A program made the position numbers and the translations under genes. From JAHFUI01 sp041485905 (lineage in GTDB: Bacteria > Acidobacteriota > Vicinamibacteria > Vicinamibacterales > CAVVIG01), in assembly GCA_041485905.1 (NCBI GenBank), contig JBGPKK010000057.1:1-25284 (forward strand): a stretch of 25,284 nt of DNA, in the 5' to 3' direction. Below, piece by piece: positions 1 to 9,260 of the stretch; the stretch's first letter is position 1; each line of letters begins with the position of its first letter. The notes under the pieces are model-generated. The model saw nothing but the letters and a program-made list of their open reading frames with translations, was not told the origin of the DNA and searched no databases.

Positions 1-302
1 ATGAAGCGGACTTCGTCTTCGTCGTGCCAGTGCTCGGAATTGAACTTCGCGAGCATGCCGTCGAGTCCCGGCGTGTCTGCCGTGACGTCGATCACATCGG
101 CGGTGACGTACCCGCCGCGCGCTTTGAGCTCGTCGATTTTTACGGCGTACGCAGCGAGGACAGCGTCCGAGGTCGCGCCCGCCGCCGCGGTTTCGGGGCC
201 GGTCCAACGCTCGTAGTCGATGCCGCGTTCGGCCAGATACGCGGCGATCGCCGATATGTCCTCGATCGTCCGGTCTTCTTCCGGGATTCTCACGAGTGCC
301 AT
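1..302 (-). CDS. mtnD: Acireductone dioxygenase, 5' part (runs off left edge)
   Basis: The first 100 codons of an acireductone dioxygenase (ARD) are visible; the 3' part lies outside the window. ARD is a cupin metalloenzyme of the methionine salvage pathway that oxidises the acireductone made from methylthioribulose. The sequence shows the family N-terminus (MALVRIPEEDRTIED) and, at about residues 88-99, the metal-binding signature EHWHDEDEVRF, with the HxH pair and the following Glu that ligate the metal. The ATG at 302-300 is preceded by an AGGGGG Shine-Dalgarno (308-313) at 5 nt. It follows mtnB by 46 nt on the same strand and is probably co-transcribed with it. In the family, the Fe form completes salvage while the Ni form gives CO and a dead-end acid; which metal is used here cannot be read from sequence. 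Confidence 0.88.
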   Translation of the reverse strand, partial: MALVRIPEEDRTIEDISAIAAYLAERGIDYERWTGPETAAAGATSDAVLAAYAVKIDELKARGGYVTADVIDVTADTPGLDGMLAKFNSEHWHDEDEVRF

Positions 303-323
303 GACGTCCCCCTAACAAGGTCT

Positions 324-361
324 GGTGGGTCGGGTGGGCCAGCCTGCCCTACCTGACCACC
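324..361. repeat. Imperfect inverted repeat across the mtnB stop codon
   Basis: GGTGGGTCGGGTGGG (324-338) and CCCTACCTGACCACC (347-361) are near-complementary with one or two offsets, around an 8-nt loop. The right arm covers the mtnB stop codon (349-351) and last codons. It could fold in mRNA between mtnB and mtnD, or be a low-complexity G-rich tract. No T-run follows, so it is not a standard terminator. Confidence 0.35.
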
Positions 362-993
362 TGACTCACCTGCAGTGTACGGCCGATCATTTCGAACAGA
401 AACTCCAGGATCTCGACGTGCCGCTCGGCGTCGGCGAGCGTGTCGCCCCATGTGTACAGGCCGTGGCGGCACAACAGGAACGCATGCGCCTCGGGGCGGT
501 CGCGTAGCGTTTCGGCCACCGTCCCCGCGAGCCGCGGCATGTTCTGGTCGTTTGGAATAATGGGAATCCATTCGCGGTGTTCGTGCGACCCGACCCCCCG
601 CAGTCCCTTGAGCATCTCGTAGCCTTCGATGCTGAAGCCCCCGGCGCCGGCGTGGAGATCCGAGAGCACGGTGGTCCACACCGAGTGCGTGTGCAACACC
701 GCGCCCGCGCCTCGAAGCCGCGCGATCTCGAGGTGCAGCAGCGTCTCAGCTGACGGTTTGCGCGTGGCGGCCTTGCGCCCGATGAGAACGCCGTGCTCGT
801 CGCATTCAACGATGTCGGCCCGGCGGAGCTGGCCTTTGTGTGCCGCGCTGGCTGTAATGGCGAGACGAAGCGGCTTGCGCGAGAGGACGACGCTGAAATT
901 GCCGCTCGTGCCGAGCACCCACCCGCGCGCATAGAAGCGCGTCCCGACCTCGACGAGTCGAGCCGCTTCGTCGCGAACATCCGCGCGCGCCAT
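349..993 (-). CDS. mtnB: Methylthioribulose-1-phosphate dehydratase
   Basis: A 214-residue class II aldolase/adducin-type Zn enzyme that dehydrates 5-methylthioribulose-1-phosphate to the diketo compound in methionine salvage. Family motifs seen in order are GTSGNFS (~29-35), a substrate-phosphate loop KPSAETLLH (~79-87), the zinc-ligand HTHS (~101-104), GYEMLKGL (~123-130) and the late zinc-ligand motif RHGLYTWG (~176-183). Length is normal for MtnB. It lies 22 nt downstream of ureD and 46 nt upstream of mtnD on the same strand, so salvage genes form the distal part of what looks like one long ure-mtn transcript. No mtnC is visible; it may lie further left. Related fuculose-aldolase paralogues share the fold, but the neighbour MtnD makes MtnB the best call. 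Confidence 0.9.
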   Translation of the reverse strand: MARADVRDEAARLVEVGTRFYARGWVLGTSGNFSVVLSRKPLRLAITASAAHKGQLRRADIVECDEHGVLIGRKAATRKPSAETLLHLEIARLRGAGAVLHTHSVWTTVLSDLHAGAGGFSIEGYEMLKGLRGVGSHEHREWIPIIPNDQNMPRLAGTVAETLRDRPEAHAFLLCRHGLYTWGDTLADAERHVEILEFLFEMIGRTLQVSQVVR

Positions 994-1848
994 ACCGCGA
1001 TTCTACTTTGATCGTTCAGACACGTCGCAGCGGCGGCCGATCGAGGGCGCTTCGCAACGCTTCCCGGGCGGCCGCAAATTGTGGACCCCGGGCCGCGAGC
1101 AGTCGGGCCACGAGCAGATTCGGCGACACAACGTCGACGCCGGCGTGGATTCCGTCGATGGTCCCGAGCCGCATCTGAAGCCGCTCGGCGCAAGCGGCCG
1201 TGGCCCCCTCGTCATGTACTAAGGTGGTTCCGAGGTAATGCGCCCCGCCGGCCATCCACCGACGCTCGACAGGACGCGACTGCGGCGTCAGCCGATAGCG
1301 CTCGAGATACCTGAGCCTGCCGCCGACGTTTACCCGCAGCTCGTGGCTGACCTCGTCGAACCGCCAGGCTTCACCGCGCCCGATCCGCCCCGCCATGAGC
1401 GCATCGCTCCAGAACAGACGACTGTCGGTCGCCAGGTGCACGTCGATCCGTTGGGCCAGGCGAGCGCCTGCGAAGGGAATCACCGGATCCCAGAAGCAAT
1501 CGAGCTCACCACCCGATTCCACCTCGAAGCGGGATTGAATGACGGCGGCGTCATGGCTTCCAGCGGCAGCCGTGGGATGAATCTGCAGCGCCGCCTGCGA
1601 GACCAGCAGCACGCGCGCGCCGCGCCCCACGTGCACGCGCTGGTCGATCGCATCGCCGCCGAAGACGCCCGGACCGGAGCAGACGAGCATCACGTACGTG
1701 TACGGCCCGGCGTCGAGGCTGCAGCCGACACGACAGGGCGGTTCCGCATACGCGTGCGTCAGCACGGTCCGACCTTGCCGACACGCGAACTCGAGCTCCA
1801 GGCGCGCCCGCCGGCCAATCGCGACCGCTTCGCGTTGATCGACAGCGG

Positions 1849-2468
<620 letters not shown>

Positions 2469-2472
<4 letters not shown>

Positions 2473-3122
2473 GAGCGGAACAGGCGGGAATGCACGTACT
2501 GCTGCGTCATCTGCGCAACGTCGAGCGCCGGCGCGAACGATTCAACCGGATCGTTTCGGACCATCACGTTGTCGACCGTCGCCGGCACGCGCTCGAGGAT
2601 TCGGCCCAGGAGCCTGTGCGCGTCGGTCTGGCCGAGCGCCATGAGCCGCATCGCGGCGGACACGGTCGCCGCGAGGCGCGTGTACGCGTAGCCGGTGACC
2701 CCGTCGCGCCGATCGATGCCCGCCGACGCGCAGACGACTCCGAACGCGGCCGGCAGCGTCAGCCCGTCCGTCAAACCGTCGAGGCGCGCATCCGGGTGAA
2801 TCGCCTGCCACGTCTTGAGCAGCCGCAGCCCCATCGATCGGTTCGCCATCCGAATCGTGGAGGAGGGACGAAGGGCCGTCAGCTCCTCGTCGACGGCGAT
2901 GAGTGTGTCCCAGTCACCGGCGTGGCATGCCGACCAGGCGATGGCCACTCCCGGTCCGTCCGAGCGCGCGATCACTTCGTCAAGGCACACGTCGAGCCAG
3001 TCGCGCAGATCGGCAACGTCCTTCACCATCCCCGCGCCGATAGCGGACTCGAGCCCTTCGGAGTACGCAAAGGATCCGATCGGAAACAGAGAGTCGCAGA
3101 GATGCAACAGCGACACAAGCAT
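2469..3122 (-). CDS. ureF: Urease accessory protein UreF
   Basis: An all-helical 217-residue accessory protein that bridges UreD and UreG in the activation complex. The family N-terminus is clear (HLCDSLFPIGSFAYSEGLE), followed by the usual low-conservation helical core (MANRSMGLRLLKTW, YAYTRLAATVSAAMRLMALGQ) and a C-terminal HSRLFRS tail of the kind that contacts UreG/UreD. The ATG has GAGG 5 nt upstream and lies 15 nt after ureE. The 3' end overlaps ureG by 4 nt (ATGA). Confidence 0.95.
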
Positions 3123-3137
3123 GGGATCCTCGAATAT

Positions 3138-3599
3138 CTAGATGACGTGACCAGACGCGGTTGCCGGCGTGAATGCGACCTCGGCGCGCACGTACGGGAT
3201 GCGGTGATATTGCAGCAGCATCTCGACGCCGGGGACGTCCGGGCAGACGAGCGCCCGATCCGTAATCATCAGCGGCTGATGGCCGTTGCCGATGTGATAC
3301 GCAAACAGACCCCATTCCGATAGGTCGCGCGGCTCGATGACGAAGACCGGCTCGAGCCGTTCGACGACTTCGACGATTGCGCGGGCCCCGTCGAGCACCA
3401 GACGGTCGCCGGCGCCGAGGACCGTTCCGCGCGGCAGCGAGGTGCCGAACTCGAGGCCGCCATCCGAACGCCGGCGGCCGCGCGTTTTCAGCCGGTCTTC
3501 CCATCCAAGCGTCATCGTGTCGCGCCTGAATCCCCGCGCGGACGCAGGCAGCGACTCCTCGCGATATGCGGCCTCGGCGACCGGCAGTGCCTTAAACAC
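3138..3599 (-). CDS. ureE: Urease nickel metallochaperone UreE
   Basis: UreE delivers Ni(II) to the UreDFG complex. The 153-residue protein has the peptide-binding-like N-terminal half and the C-terminal metal domain with GNGHQP (His107 at the dimer interface is the conserved Ni ligand) preceded by H102. The C-terminus (TPATASGHVI) lacks the His-rich tail of Klebsiella-type UreE, so nickel storage capacity should be low. The start is GTG at 3599-3597; no ATG fits in frame. It sits 13 nt after ureC and 15 nt before ureF. The N-terminal ~10 residues are the least certain part. Confidence 0.92.
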   Translation of the reverse strand: MFKALPVAEAAYREESLPASARGFRRDTMTLGWEDRLKTRGRRRSDGGLEFGTSLPRGTVLGAGDRLVLDGARAIVEVVERLEPVFVIEPRDLSEWGLFAYHIGNGHQPLMITDRALVCPDVPGVEMLLQYHRIPYVRAEVAFTPATASGHVI

Positions 3600-3612
3600 A
3601 AGAACACAGGGC

Positions 3613-5319
3613 TCAAAATAAAAAATATCGCTGCGCGAGCGGCAGGACGTCGGCCGGATCGCACCGCAGCAGCTCGCCGTCGGCCCTCACTTCGTACGAT
3701 TCGGGATCGACGTCGATTTTCGGGAGCGCGTCGTTCATCACGAGGTCCTTTTTACCCAGCGTCCGGCACCCGCGCACGGCTGCCAGAGGCCGCGCCAGGC
3801 CCGACAGGCTTCCGCTGTCCACACCCGCCTGACTGACGAAGTGCATGCTGCACGCGTGAAGCGCGCCACCGTAGGCGCCGAACATCGACCGTGCGATGAC
3901 CGGCTGCGGCGTCGGAATCGAGGCGTTGCCGTCGCCCATCATCGCGCCCGCGATGAACCCGCCCTTGATGATCACCTCGGGCTTCACACCGAAGAACGCC
4001 GGCTTCCAGAGTACGAGATCGGCCATCTTGCCTACTTCAATCGATCCGACGTGGGCCGCGATGCCGTGCGTGATGGCGGGGTTGATCGTGTACTTCGCCA
4101 CGTACCGCTTCACGCGCACGTTGTCGCTGCCGGGACGCTCGCCCGGCAACGCGCCACGCTGGCGCTTCATCTTGTCGGCGGTCTGCCACGTGCGGCAGAT
4201 GACTTCTCCGATGCGCCCCATCGCCTGCGAGTCCGACGACATCATGCTGAAAGCGCCGATGTCGTGGAGGATGTCCTCGGCGGCAATCGTCTCCGGCCGG
4301 ATGCGCGAGTCGGCAAACGCGACGTCTTCCGGCACGCTCGGCGACAGATGGTGGCACACCATGAGCATGTCGAGGTGCTCGTCGAGCGTGTTCCGCGTAA
4401 ACGGCATCGTCGGGTTCGTCGACGACGGCAGGACGTTGGGCTCGCCGCACAACCGGATGATGTCAGGCGCGTGGCCGCCCCCGGCGCCTTCGGTGTGATA
4501 GGTGTGGATGGTTCGGCCCGCGATGGCCCGGATGGTGTCTTCCACGAATCCCGTTTCGTTGAGCGTGTCGGTGTGGATCGCCACCTGCACGTCGAACTCG
4601 TCGGCCACGGCGAGGCAGCAGTCGATGGCAGCCGGCGTCGATCCCCAGTCCTCGTGCAGCTTCAACCCGAGCGCGCCGGCGCGAATCTGCTCGCGCAGCG
4701 CGGCCTCGTCCGAGCCGTTGCCTTTTCCGAGGAACCCGAAGTTAAGCGGGAACGCTTCCACCGCCTCGTACATCCGGCGGATATGCCACGCTCCCGGTGT
4801 GCAGGTTGTCGCCTTCGTGCCGGTGGCGGGTCCCGTGCCCCCGCCGATGAGGGTCGTGATGCCGGAATGAAAGGCATCGGGAATCTGGGTGGGCGAGATG
4901 AAATGGACGTGCGAATCGATTGCGCCGGCAGTCAGGATGTGCCCTTCGCCCGCGAGGATTTCGGTGGACGCGCTGATTTCCAGACCGGGCGTCACGCCGT
5001 CCATGATGCCGGGATTTCCCGACTTGCCGATGGCGGCGATACGGCCGTCCCGGATCCCCACGTCGGCTTTATAGATGCCGGTGCTGTCGAGGACGATCAC
5101 CGAGGTAATCACGAGATCGGGCGAACCGGACGCGCGGGTTGCCAAGGGCGACTGTCCCATCCCGTCGCGAATAACCTTCCCGCCGCCGAATTTCGCCTCG
5201 TCGCCGTACGTGGTCCAGTCGCGATCGATCTGAATGATCAGCTCGGTGTCGGCCAACCGGACCCGATCGCCGGTCGTCGGGCCGTAATGATCGGCGTAGG
5301 TGCGACGATCGATCTTCAT
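3613..5319 (-). CDS. ureC: Urease alpha subunit UreC
   Basis: The 568-residue catalytic subunit hydrolyses urea to ammonia and carbamate in the cytoplasm as part of the (UreABC)3 complex. All active-site residues are present with a +3 offset from the Klebsiella numbering: H137 and H139 (HVH), K220 for carbamylation (GLKLHEDWG), H249 (AIHTDT), H275 (YHTEGAGGG), flap C322-H323 (VCHHL) and D363 (SSDSQAMG). The N-terminal composite domain begins with MKIDRRTYADHYGPTTGD as usual. It overlaps ureB by 4 nt. Nothing suggests loss of activity. Confidence 0.98.
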   Translation of the reverse strand: MKIDRRTYADHYGPTTGDRVRLADTELIIQIDRDWTTYGDEAKFGGGKVIRDGMGQSPLATRASGSPDLVITSVIVLDSTGIYKADVGIRDGRIAAIGKSGNPGIMDGVTPGLEISASTEILAGEGHILTAGAIDSHVHFISPTQIPDAFHSGITTLIGGGTGPATGTKATTCTPGAWHIRRMYEAVEAFPLNFGFLGKGNGSDEAALREQIRAGALGLKLHEDWGSTPAAIDCCLAVADEFDVQVAIHTDTLNETGFVEDTIRAIAGRTIHTYHTEGAGGGHAPDIIRLCGEPNVLPSSTNPTMPFTRNTLDEHLDMLMVCHHLSPSVPEDVAFADSRIRPETIAAEDILHDIGAFSMMSSDSQAMGRIGEVICRTWQTADKMKRQRGALPGERPGSDNVRVKRYVAKYTINPAITHGIAAHVGSIEVGKMADLVLWKPAFFGVKPEVIIKGGFIAGAMMGDGNASIPTPQPVIARSMFGAYGGALHACSMHFVSQAGVDSGSLSGLARPLAAVRGCRTLGKKDLVMNDALPKIDVDPESYEVRADGELLRCDPADVLPLAQRYFLF

Positions 5320-5675
5320 TTCGTGAATTTGCGCACGGCCGCGAGCGCGCGCCTGCGCGTCGCTTCTTCGTCCAGCGAGCCGTTCACCAAGCCGTTCAGG
5401 CCGAAGACCTCGCGGCGGCCGCCCATGGCGACCAGCTCCACCTCGCGCGTGTCGCCCGGCTCGAAGCGGACGGCCGTCCCGGCGGGGACGTTCAGCCGCA
5501 TCCCGTACGCGGCTTCGCGATCGAACGCCAGGCAGCGGTTCACTTCGAAGAAATGACAGTGCGAGCCGATCTGCACCGGGCGATCGCCTCGATTGGTCAC
5601 CTCGAGACGCCGGGTCGCCCGGCCAGCGTTGAGCTCGATCGGGACGTCCGACAGAAAATATTCGCCGGGAATCAT
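5316..5675 (-). CDS. ureB: Urease beta subunit UreB
   Basis: A 119-residue structural subunit of the urease heterotrimer. Family motifs run throughout: MIPGEYFLSDVPIELNAGR, VTNRGDRPVQIGSHCHFFEVN, FEPGDTREVELVAMGG and the terminal GLVNG. It is separate from UreA, as in most bacteria, not fused as in Helicobacter. It overlaps ureA (4 nt) and ureC (4 nt), consistent with coupled translation of the three structural subunits. Confidence 0.97.
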   Translation of the reverse strand: MIPGEYFLSDVPIELNAGRATRRLEVTNRGDRPVQIGSHCHFFEVNRCLAFDREAAYGMRLNVPAGTAVRFEPGDTREVELVAMGGRREVFGLNGLVNGSLDEEATRRRALAAVRKFTK

Positions 5676-5974
5676 CGGATGGGGTTGTGAATCGTCACGA
5701 GCTTGGTGCCGTCCGGGAACGTTCCTTCGATCTGGATCTCGCCAATCATCCCGGGCACGCCTTCCATCACCGCGTCGGCGCTGAGAATGCCGGAACCGAG
5801 GCTCATGATTTCGGCCACCGATTTTCCGTCGCGAATCAGCTCGAGGATCTCGGACGTGATGAACGCGACAGCTTCGGGATGATTGAGCTTCACGCCGCGG
5901 GCGCGCCGCTTGCGGGCGAGCTCGCCGGCCGAAAAAATCAGCAGCTTGTCGATTTCACGCGGGGTGAGGTGCAC
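5672..5974 (-). CDS. ureA: Urease gamma subunit UreA
   Basis: The smallest structural subunit of urease and first gene of the operon. It shows HLTPREIDKLLIFSAGELARKR, RGVKLNHPEAVAFI and the C-terminal GTFPDGTKLVTIHNPI. The start chosen is GTG at 5974-5972. It has GGAG (5981-5984) exactly 6 nt upstream, begins with VHLTPRE as family members do, and gives 100 residues, the usual UreA length. A GTG four codons further up (5986-5984) is also in frame, but lies inside a palindrome arm and would consume the Shine-Dalgarno. The transcript leader would therefore contain or adjoin the palindrome at 5983-6013. Confidence 0.95.
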   Translation of the reverse strand: MHLTPREIDKLLIFSAGELARKRRARGVKLNHPEAVAFITSEILELIRDGKSVAEIMSLGSGILSADAVMEGVPGMIGEIQIEGTFPDGTKLVTIHNPIR

Positions 5975-5980
5975 GGGTCG

Positions 5981-5984
5981 CTCC
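5981..5984 (-). promoter_or_regulatory. Ribosome binding site that decides the ureA start
   Basis: GGAG on the minus strand, 6 nt from the GTG at 5974. It supports the 100-residue UreA over a 104-residue version. It overlaps the edge of the palindrome at 5983-6013, so folding of that palindrome in the mRNA could mask it. Confidence 0.6.
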
Positions 5985-6013
5985 ACGAAAAGGGGTACGG
6001 CCCCTTTTCGTGG
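5983..6013. repeat. Perfect 13-bp-arm palindrome upstream of ureA (REP-like)
   Basis: Left arm CCACGAAAAGGGG (5983-5995), loop TACGG (5996-6000), right arm CCCCTTTTCGTGG (6001-6013). The arms are perfectly complementary. It sits between the divergent ureA and kinase genes. A sequence sharing CCACGAAAA(A)GGGGT and a T-rich far arm recurs inside the gene at 21435-22088, which points to a dispersed palindromic element rather than a local operator. It could also act as a hairpin in the ureA leader. No transposase is nearby. Confidence 0.75.
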
Positions 6014-6041
6014 CGGATCATACCCCCTCTGTTCGATCCAC

Positions 6042-6060
6042 CGTTCCGGAACGTTATATT
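6042..6060 (+). promoter_or_regulatory. 12-bp palindrome plus -10-like TATATT before the kinase
   Basis: CGTTCCGGAACG (6042-6053) is a perfect palindrome that abuts TATATT (6055-6060), which resembles a -10 box. The matching -35 position (6032-6037, TTCGAT) is poor. If this -10 is used, transcription would start near 6067 and the first usable codon would be the ATG at 6103 rather than 6061. It may be an operator or coincidence. Confidence 0.3.
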
Positions 6061-9000
6061 ATGGATGATAATAGGGGCCTCAGTCCTGACGGTTCCTGTT
6101 CTATGCCTCCTGACCCGGACGATCTGACGCGCCTTCCCGGCGGGCCGGCGACGGCCATGCCTTCGGCGACGGATGCCCCGCCGGAAGCGGACGCTTCGTC
6201 ACACCCCGGGCCCCCTGGCGACGCCCCTGCCTTCGCGACCGGCGAAGCTTTCAGCACCCGCTATCACATCATCCGATTGCTGGGGATGGGCGGCATGGGC
6301 GCCGTCTACCAGGCCTGGGATCAGGAGCTCGGCGTCGCCGTCGCGCTGAAAGTCATCCGTCCGGATGCGACCACCGACCCGGCGGCGGCAATCGAGATGG
6401 AGCGGCGCTTCAAGCGCGAGCTGCTGCTGGCGCGCCAGGTCACGCACCCCAACGTCGTCCGGATTCACGATCTGGGCGATCTCAAGGGCGTCAAGTACAT
6501 CTCGATGCCTTACATCGAGGGCGAGGATCTCTCCACGCGGCTCAAGCGCGACGGCAAGCTTCCGATCGGCGAGGCGTTGAGCATCGCGCGCCAGGTGTCA
6601 CGCGGCCTCGCGGCGGCTCACAGCGCCGGCGTCGTCCACCGCGATTTGAAGCCGGCCAACATCATGCTCAACAAGGATGGCCAGGCGCTGATCATGGATT
6701 TCGGCATCGCGCGCGCCGCCGGAGCTAACACGTCGCCGCCGGCGTCGTCGCCGTCATTACCCACAGGCCGCACGGCGCCCGCGACGCCTGCCACCGCGCC
6801 AGTCGTGGCCCCACGCGCAACCGAGGACGCGACCATCGCGCCAACGGCGGCAGCGACGAAGGCTGGGAACGACGACCCCGACGTCACCATTGCGCCGACG
6901 CCGCGCACCCGGACCGGCGCGGTACCCGCCGATGCCATGGCCGCGAGCATGGCGCAGGGCCGCATCGTGGGAACACTGGAGTACATGTCGTCTGAGCAGG
7001 CGCGCGGCGAGGCCGTCGATCAGCGTGCGGACTTGTATGCGGTCGGCATGATTGTCTCGGAGATGCTCGTCGGGCGGCGTCCCCTGCCCGAGGGGATGAC
7101 GCCGATCGACGCCCTCAAGCGACGGATCGCCGAGCCGCCGGCGTCGCTGCGTAAAAGCGATCCTGCGATCCCCGAGTCTCTCGACGCGCTGGTCCTCCGT
7201 TGTCTCCAGATCGATCCTGCGGATCGTTTTCAGACCACGGCGGAGCTCGTCACCGCGCTCGACCGCCTCGACGACAACGGCGAGCCGATCCCCGAAGCCC
7301 GCCTCCTGACGCCGCGCATGATGGCGGCGACTGCGGCGCTCGTCGTCGTGCTGCTCGGCGGCACGTACTTTCTGACGCGGCGCGCGGTGGAGCCACCGAA
7401 ACAACACGCGCCGGTCACGGTGATGATCGCGGACTTTGAAAACCGGACCAACGAACAGACGTTCGACCGCACACTGGAGCCGATGCTCAGGCGTGCGTTG
7501 GAAGCTGCGGGCTTCATCAGCGCGTACGACCGGAGCAGGATCCGCGCGACGTTCGGTGTCCAGCCGCCGAACAAGCTGGACGACGTGGCAGCGCGTGGGA
7601 TCGCGCTGAAGCAGGGCGTGGGCGTGGTCCTCTCCGGTTCGATCGACCGTCGAGGCAACAACTACGAAATTTCCGTCAAGGCGGCTCAAACCGTGACCGG
7701 GAAGGAAATCGCCAGTGCCAGAACTCGAGTGTCGAGCAAGGACCAGGTCCTTGGAGCGGCGACGAAGCTGGTCACCACGGTTCGCAAGGCACTCGGCGAC
7801 GAGACATCAGACTCGGCTCAGTTGCTCGCGATGAAGAGCCTGTCAACCACGTCCATGGCAGTGGCCGGTCGCTACGCGGCAGCGATCGAAGCCCAATCCA
7901 ACAACAAGTTCGAGGAGGCGCGACAAAACTTTCTGAAGGCCGTGGAACTGGATCCAAACTTCGGTCTTGGCTACCAGGGTTTGGCGCTCATGTCGCGGAA
8001 TCTCGGCAAGCTGCAGGATGCTGAGAAGTACAACACTGAAGCCCTCCGTCATCTCGAGGGGATGACGGACCGCGAGCGTTTTGCCGTCCGTGCCTCTTAC
8101 TACATGAATACCGGCGACTCTCAGCAGTGCGTGAAAGAATACGGCGAACTGATCGCCCAATACGCGGCTGACGCTGTCGCGCACAACAACCGCGCCCTGT
8201 GTTTGTCGAAATTGCGAAACATGCGTGAGGCTGTCGATGAAATGCGGCGGGCGGTACAAATCCTGCCGAAGCGTGTGCCGTTCCGAGGCAATCTGGCGGT
8301 CTATGCGGCTTACGCCGGCGATTTCCAGACTGCGGAGCGAGAGGCCGGCACGCTACAGGAGCCGACCGATTTGGCCACACTTGCGTTGGCCTTCGCCAGG
8401 TTGGGACAGGGCCAGCTACCGGAGGCGGCCGCAACGTACAAGAAGCTCGCAACGATCGGAGCGCGTGGCGCATCCTGGGCGGCGTCCGGCATGGGCGACC
8501 TAGCGCTGTATCAAGGGCGTTTCTCGGATGCCGTGCGGCTGTTCGAGCAGGGCGCGGCGTCGGACCTGGCGTCCAAGAACGCCGACAAGGCCGCCAGAAA
8601 GCTCACCTCGCTGGCGTACGCTCACCTCATGCGAGAGCAGAGAGGTCCTGCCATCGCGGCCGCCGAGAAGGCGCTGCTGAATAGCAAGGCCGTGCAGGTT
8701 CGATTCCTCGCTGCTCGCATCTTTGTCGAGGCGAACGCAGTCGCCAGAGCGCGGACGGTCGCCGCCGGCCTCTCCTCCGAGCTCCCAGCCGAGCCTCAGG
8801 CGTACGGCAAAATCGTTGAAGGTGAGATCGCCCTGAAGACTGGAGACCCGCGCCAGGCGATTAAGATTCTTACCGATGCCGGCGGCCTGTTGGATACATG
8901 GTTGGGTCATTTCGATCTTGGGCGCGCGTACCTGGAGCTCGGCGCGTTTCCGCAAGCCGATTCCGAGTTCGACCGCTGCATCACGCGTCGGGGGGAGGCG

Positions 9001-9189
9001 CTGTCGTTGCTCGTGGACGAGGAGCCCACTTCCGGCTATTTCCCGATCGTGTACTACTACCAGGGCCGTGTTCGGGAAGGACTGCACAACGCGGGATTCG
9101 CCGAGTCGTATCGCGCCTACCTCAGTCTCCGCGAAAAAGCCGGCGAGGATCTGCTCTTGCCGGACGTCCGCCGCCGCGCCGGGCGCTGA
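6061..9189 (+). CDS. Receptor-type Ser/Thr kinase with TolB-like and TPR domains
   Basis: About 1042 residues from the ATG at 6061 (alternatives: ATG 6103, or GTG 6010 inside the palindrome, unlikely; no start has a good Shine-Dalgarno). The Hanks-type kinase domain spans ~69-402: GMGGMGAVY loop, catalytic K97 (VALKVI), HRDLKPAN (193-200), DFG (213-215), then an unusual Pro/Ala/Thr-rich insert (~219-300) before GTLEYMSSEQ (304-313). One membrane span follows (~420-438). The outer part has a TolB-like domain (VTVMIADFENRT, ~452-595) and then TPR-like helical repeats to the end. A kinase-TM-TolB/TPR layout implies an inner-membrane sensor with a periplasmic receptor half. The substrate is unknown. 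It diverges from urease and converges on metalloprotease A. Its last 83 codons are duplicated at 14245-14493. Confidence 0.88.
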   Translation: MDDNRGLSPDGSCSMPPDPDDLTRLPGGPATAMPSATDAPPEADASSHPGPPGDAPAFATGEAFSTRYHIIRLLGMGGMGAVYQAWDQELGVAVALKVIRPDATTDPAAAIEMERRFKRELLLARQVTHPNVVRIHDLGDLKGVKYISMPYIEGEDLSTRLKRDGKLPIGEALSIARQVSRGLAAAHSAGVVHRDLKPANIMLNKDGQALIMDFGIARAAGANTSPPASSPSLPTGRTAPATPATAPVVAPRATEDATIAPTAAATKAGNDDPDVTIAPTPRTRTGAVPADAMAASMAQGRIVGTLEYMSSEQARGEAVDQRADLYAVGMIVSEMLVGRRPLPEGMTPIDALKRRIAEPPASLRKSDPAIPESLDALVLRCLQIDPADRFQTTAELVTALDRLDDNGEPIPEARLLTPRMMAATAALVVVLLGGTYFLTRRAVEPPKQHAPVTVMIADFENRTNEQTFDRTLEPMLRRALEAAGFISAYDRSRIRATFGVQPPNKLDDVAARGIALKQGVGVVLSGSIDRRGNNYEISVKAAQTVTGKEIASARTRVSSKDQVLGAATKLVTTVRKALGDETSDSAQLLAMKSLSTTSMAVAGRYAAAIEAQSNNKFEEARQNFLKAVELDPNFGLGYQGLALMSRNLGKLQDAEKYNTEALRHLEGMTDRERFAVRASYYMNTGDSQQCVKEYGELIAQYAADAVAHNNRALCLSKLRNMREAVDEMRRAVQILPKRVPFRGNLAVYAAYAGDFQTAEREAGTLQEPTDLATLALAFARLGQGQLPEAAATYKKLATIGARGASWAASGMGDLALYQGRFSDAVRLFEQGAASDLASKNADKAARKLTSLAYAHLMREQRGPAIAAAEKALLNSKAVQVRFLAARIFVEANAVARARTVAAGLSSELPAEPQAYGKIVEGEIALKTGDPRQAIKILTDAGGLLDTWLGHFDLGRAYLELGAFPQADSEFDRCITRRGEALSLLVDEEPTSGYFPIVYYYQGRVREGLHNAGFAESYRAYLSLREKAGEDLLLPDVRRRAGR

Positions 9190-9260
9190 AGCCTCCGCCC
9201 CCAGTCACCCGCGCTTGGATCCCTTGCCTGCATCGCCGTAAGTTCGCGCATTGGACAAGC

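Noticed and set aside
3841..5556. A 571-codon open frame on the plus strand opposite ureC and ureB
   Set aside because: It is a GC-rich antisense shadow: Arg/Val/His-rich composition, no domain, and it lies fully over an unambiguous urease operon.
6010..6060. GTG at 6010 as start of the TPR kinase
   Set aside because: It lies in the palindrome arm, has no ribosome site, and the added residues are not part of any domain.
9190..9260. Terminator between the convergent kinase and copy A
   Set aside because: No hairpin with a T-run could be found in these 71 nt.
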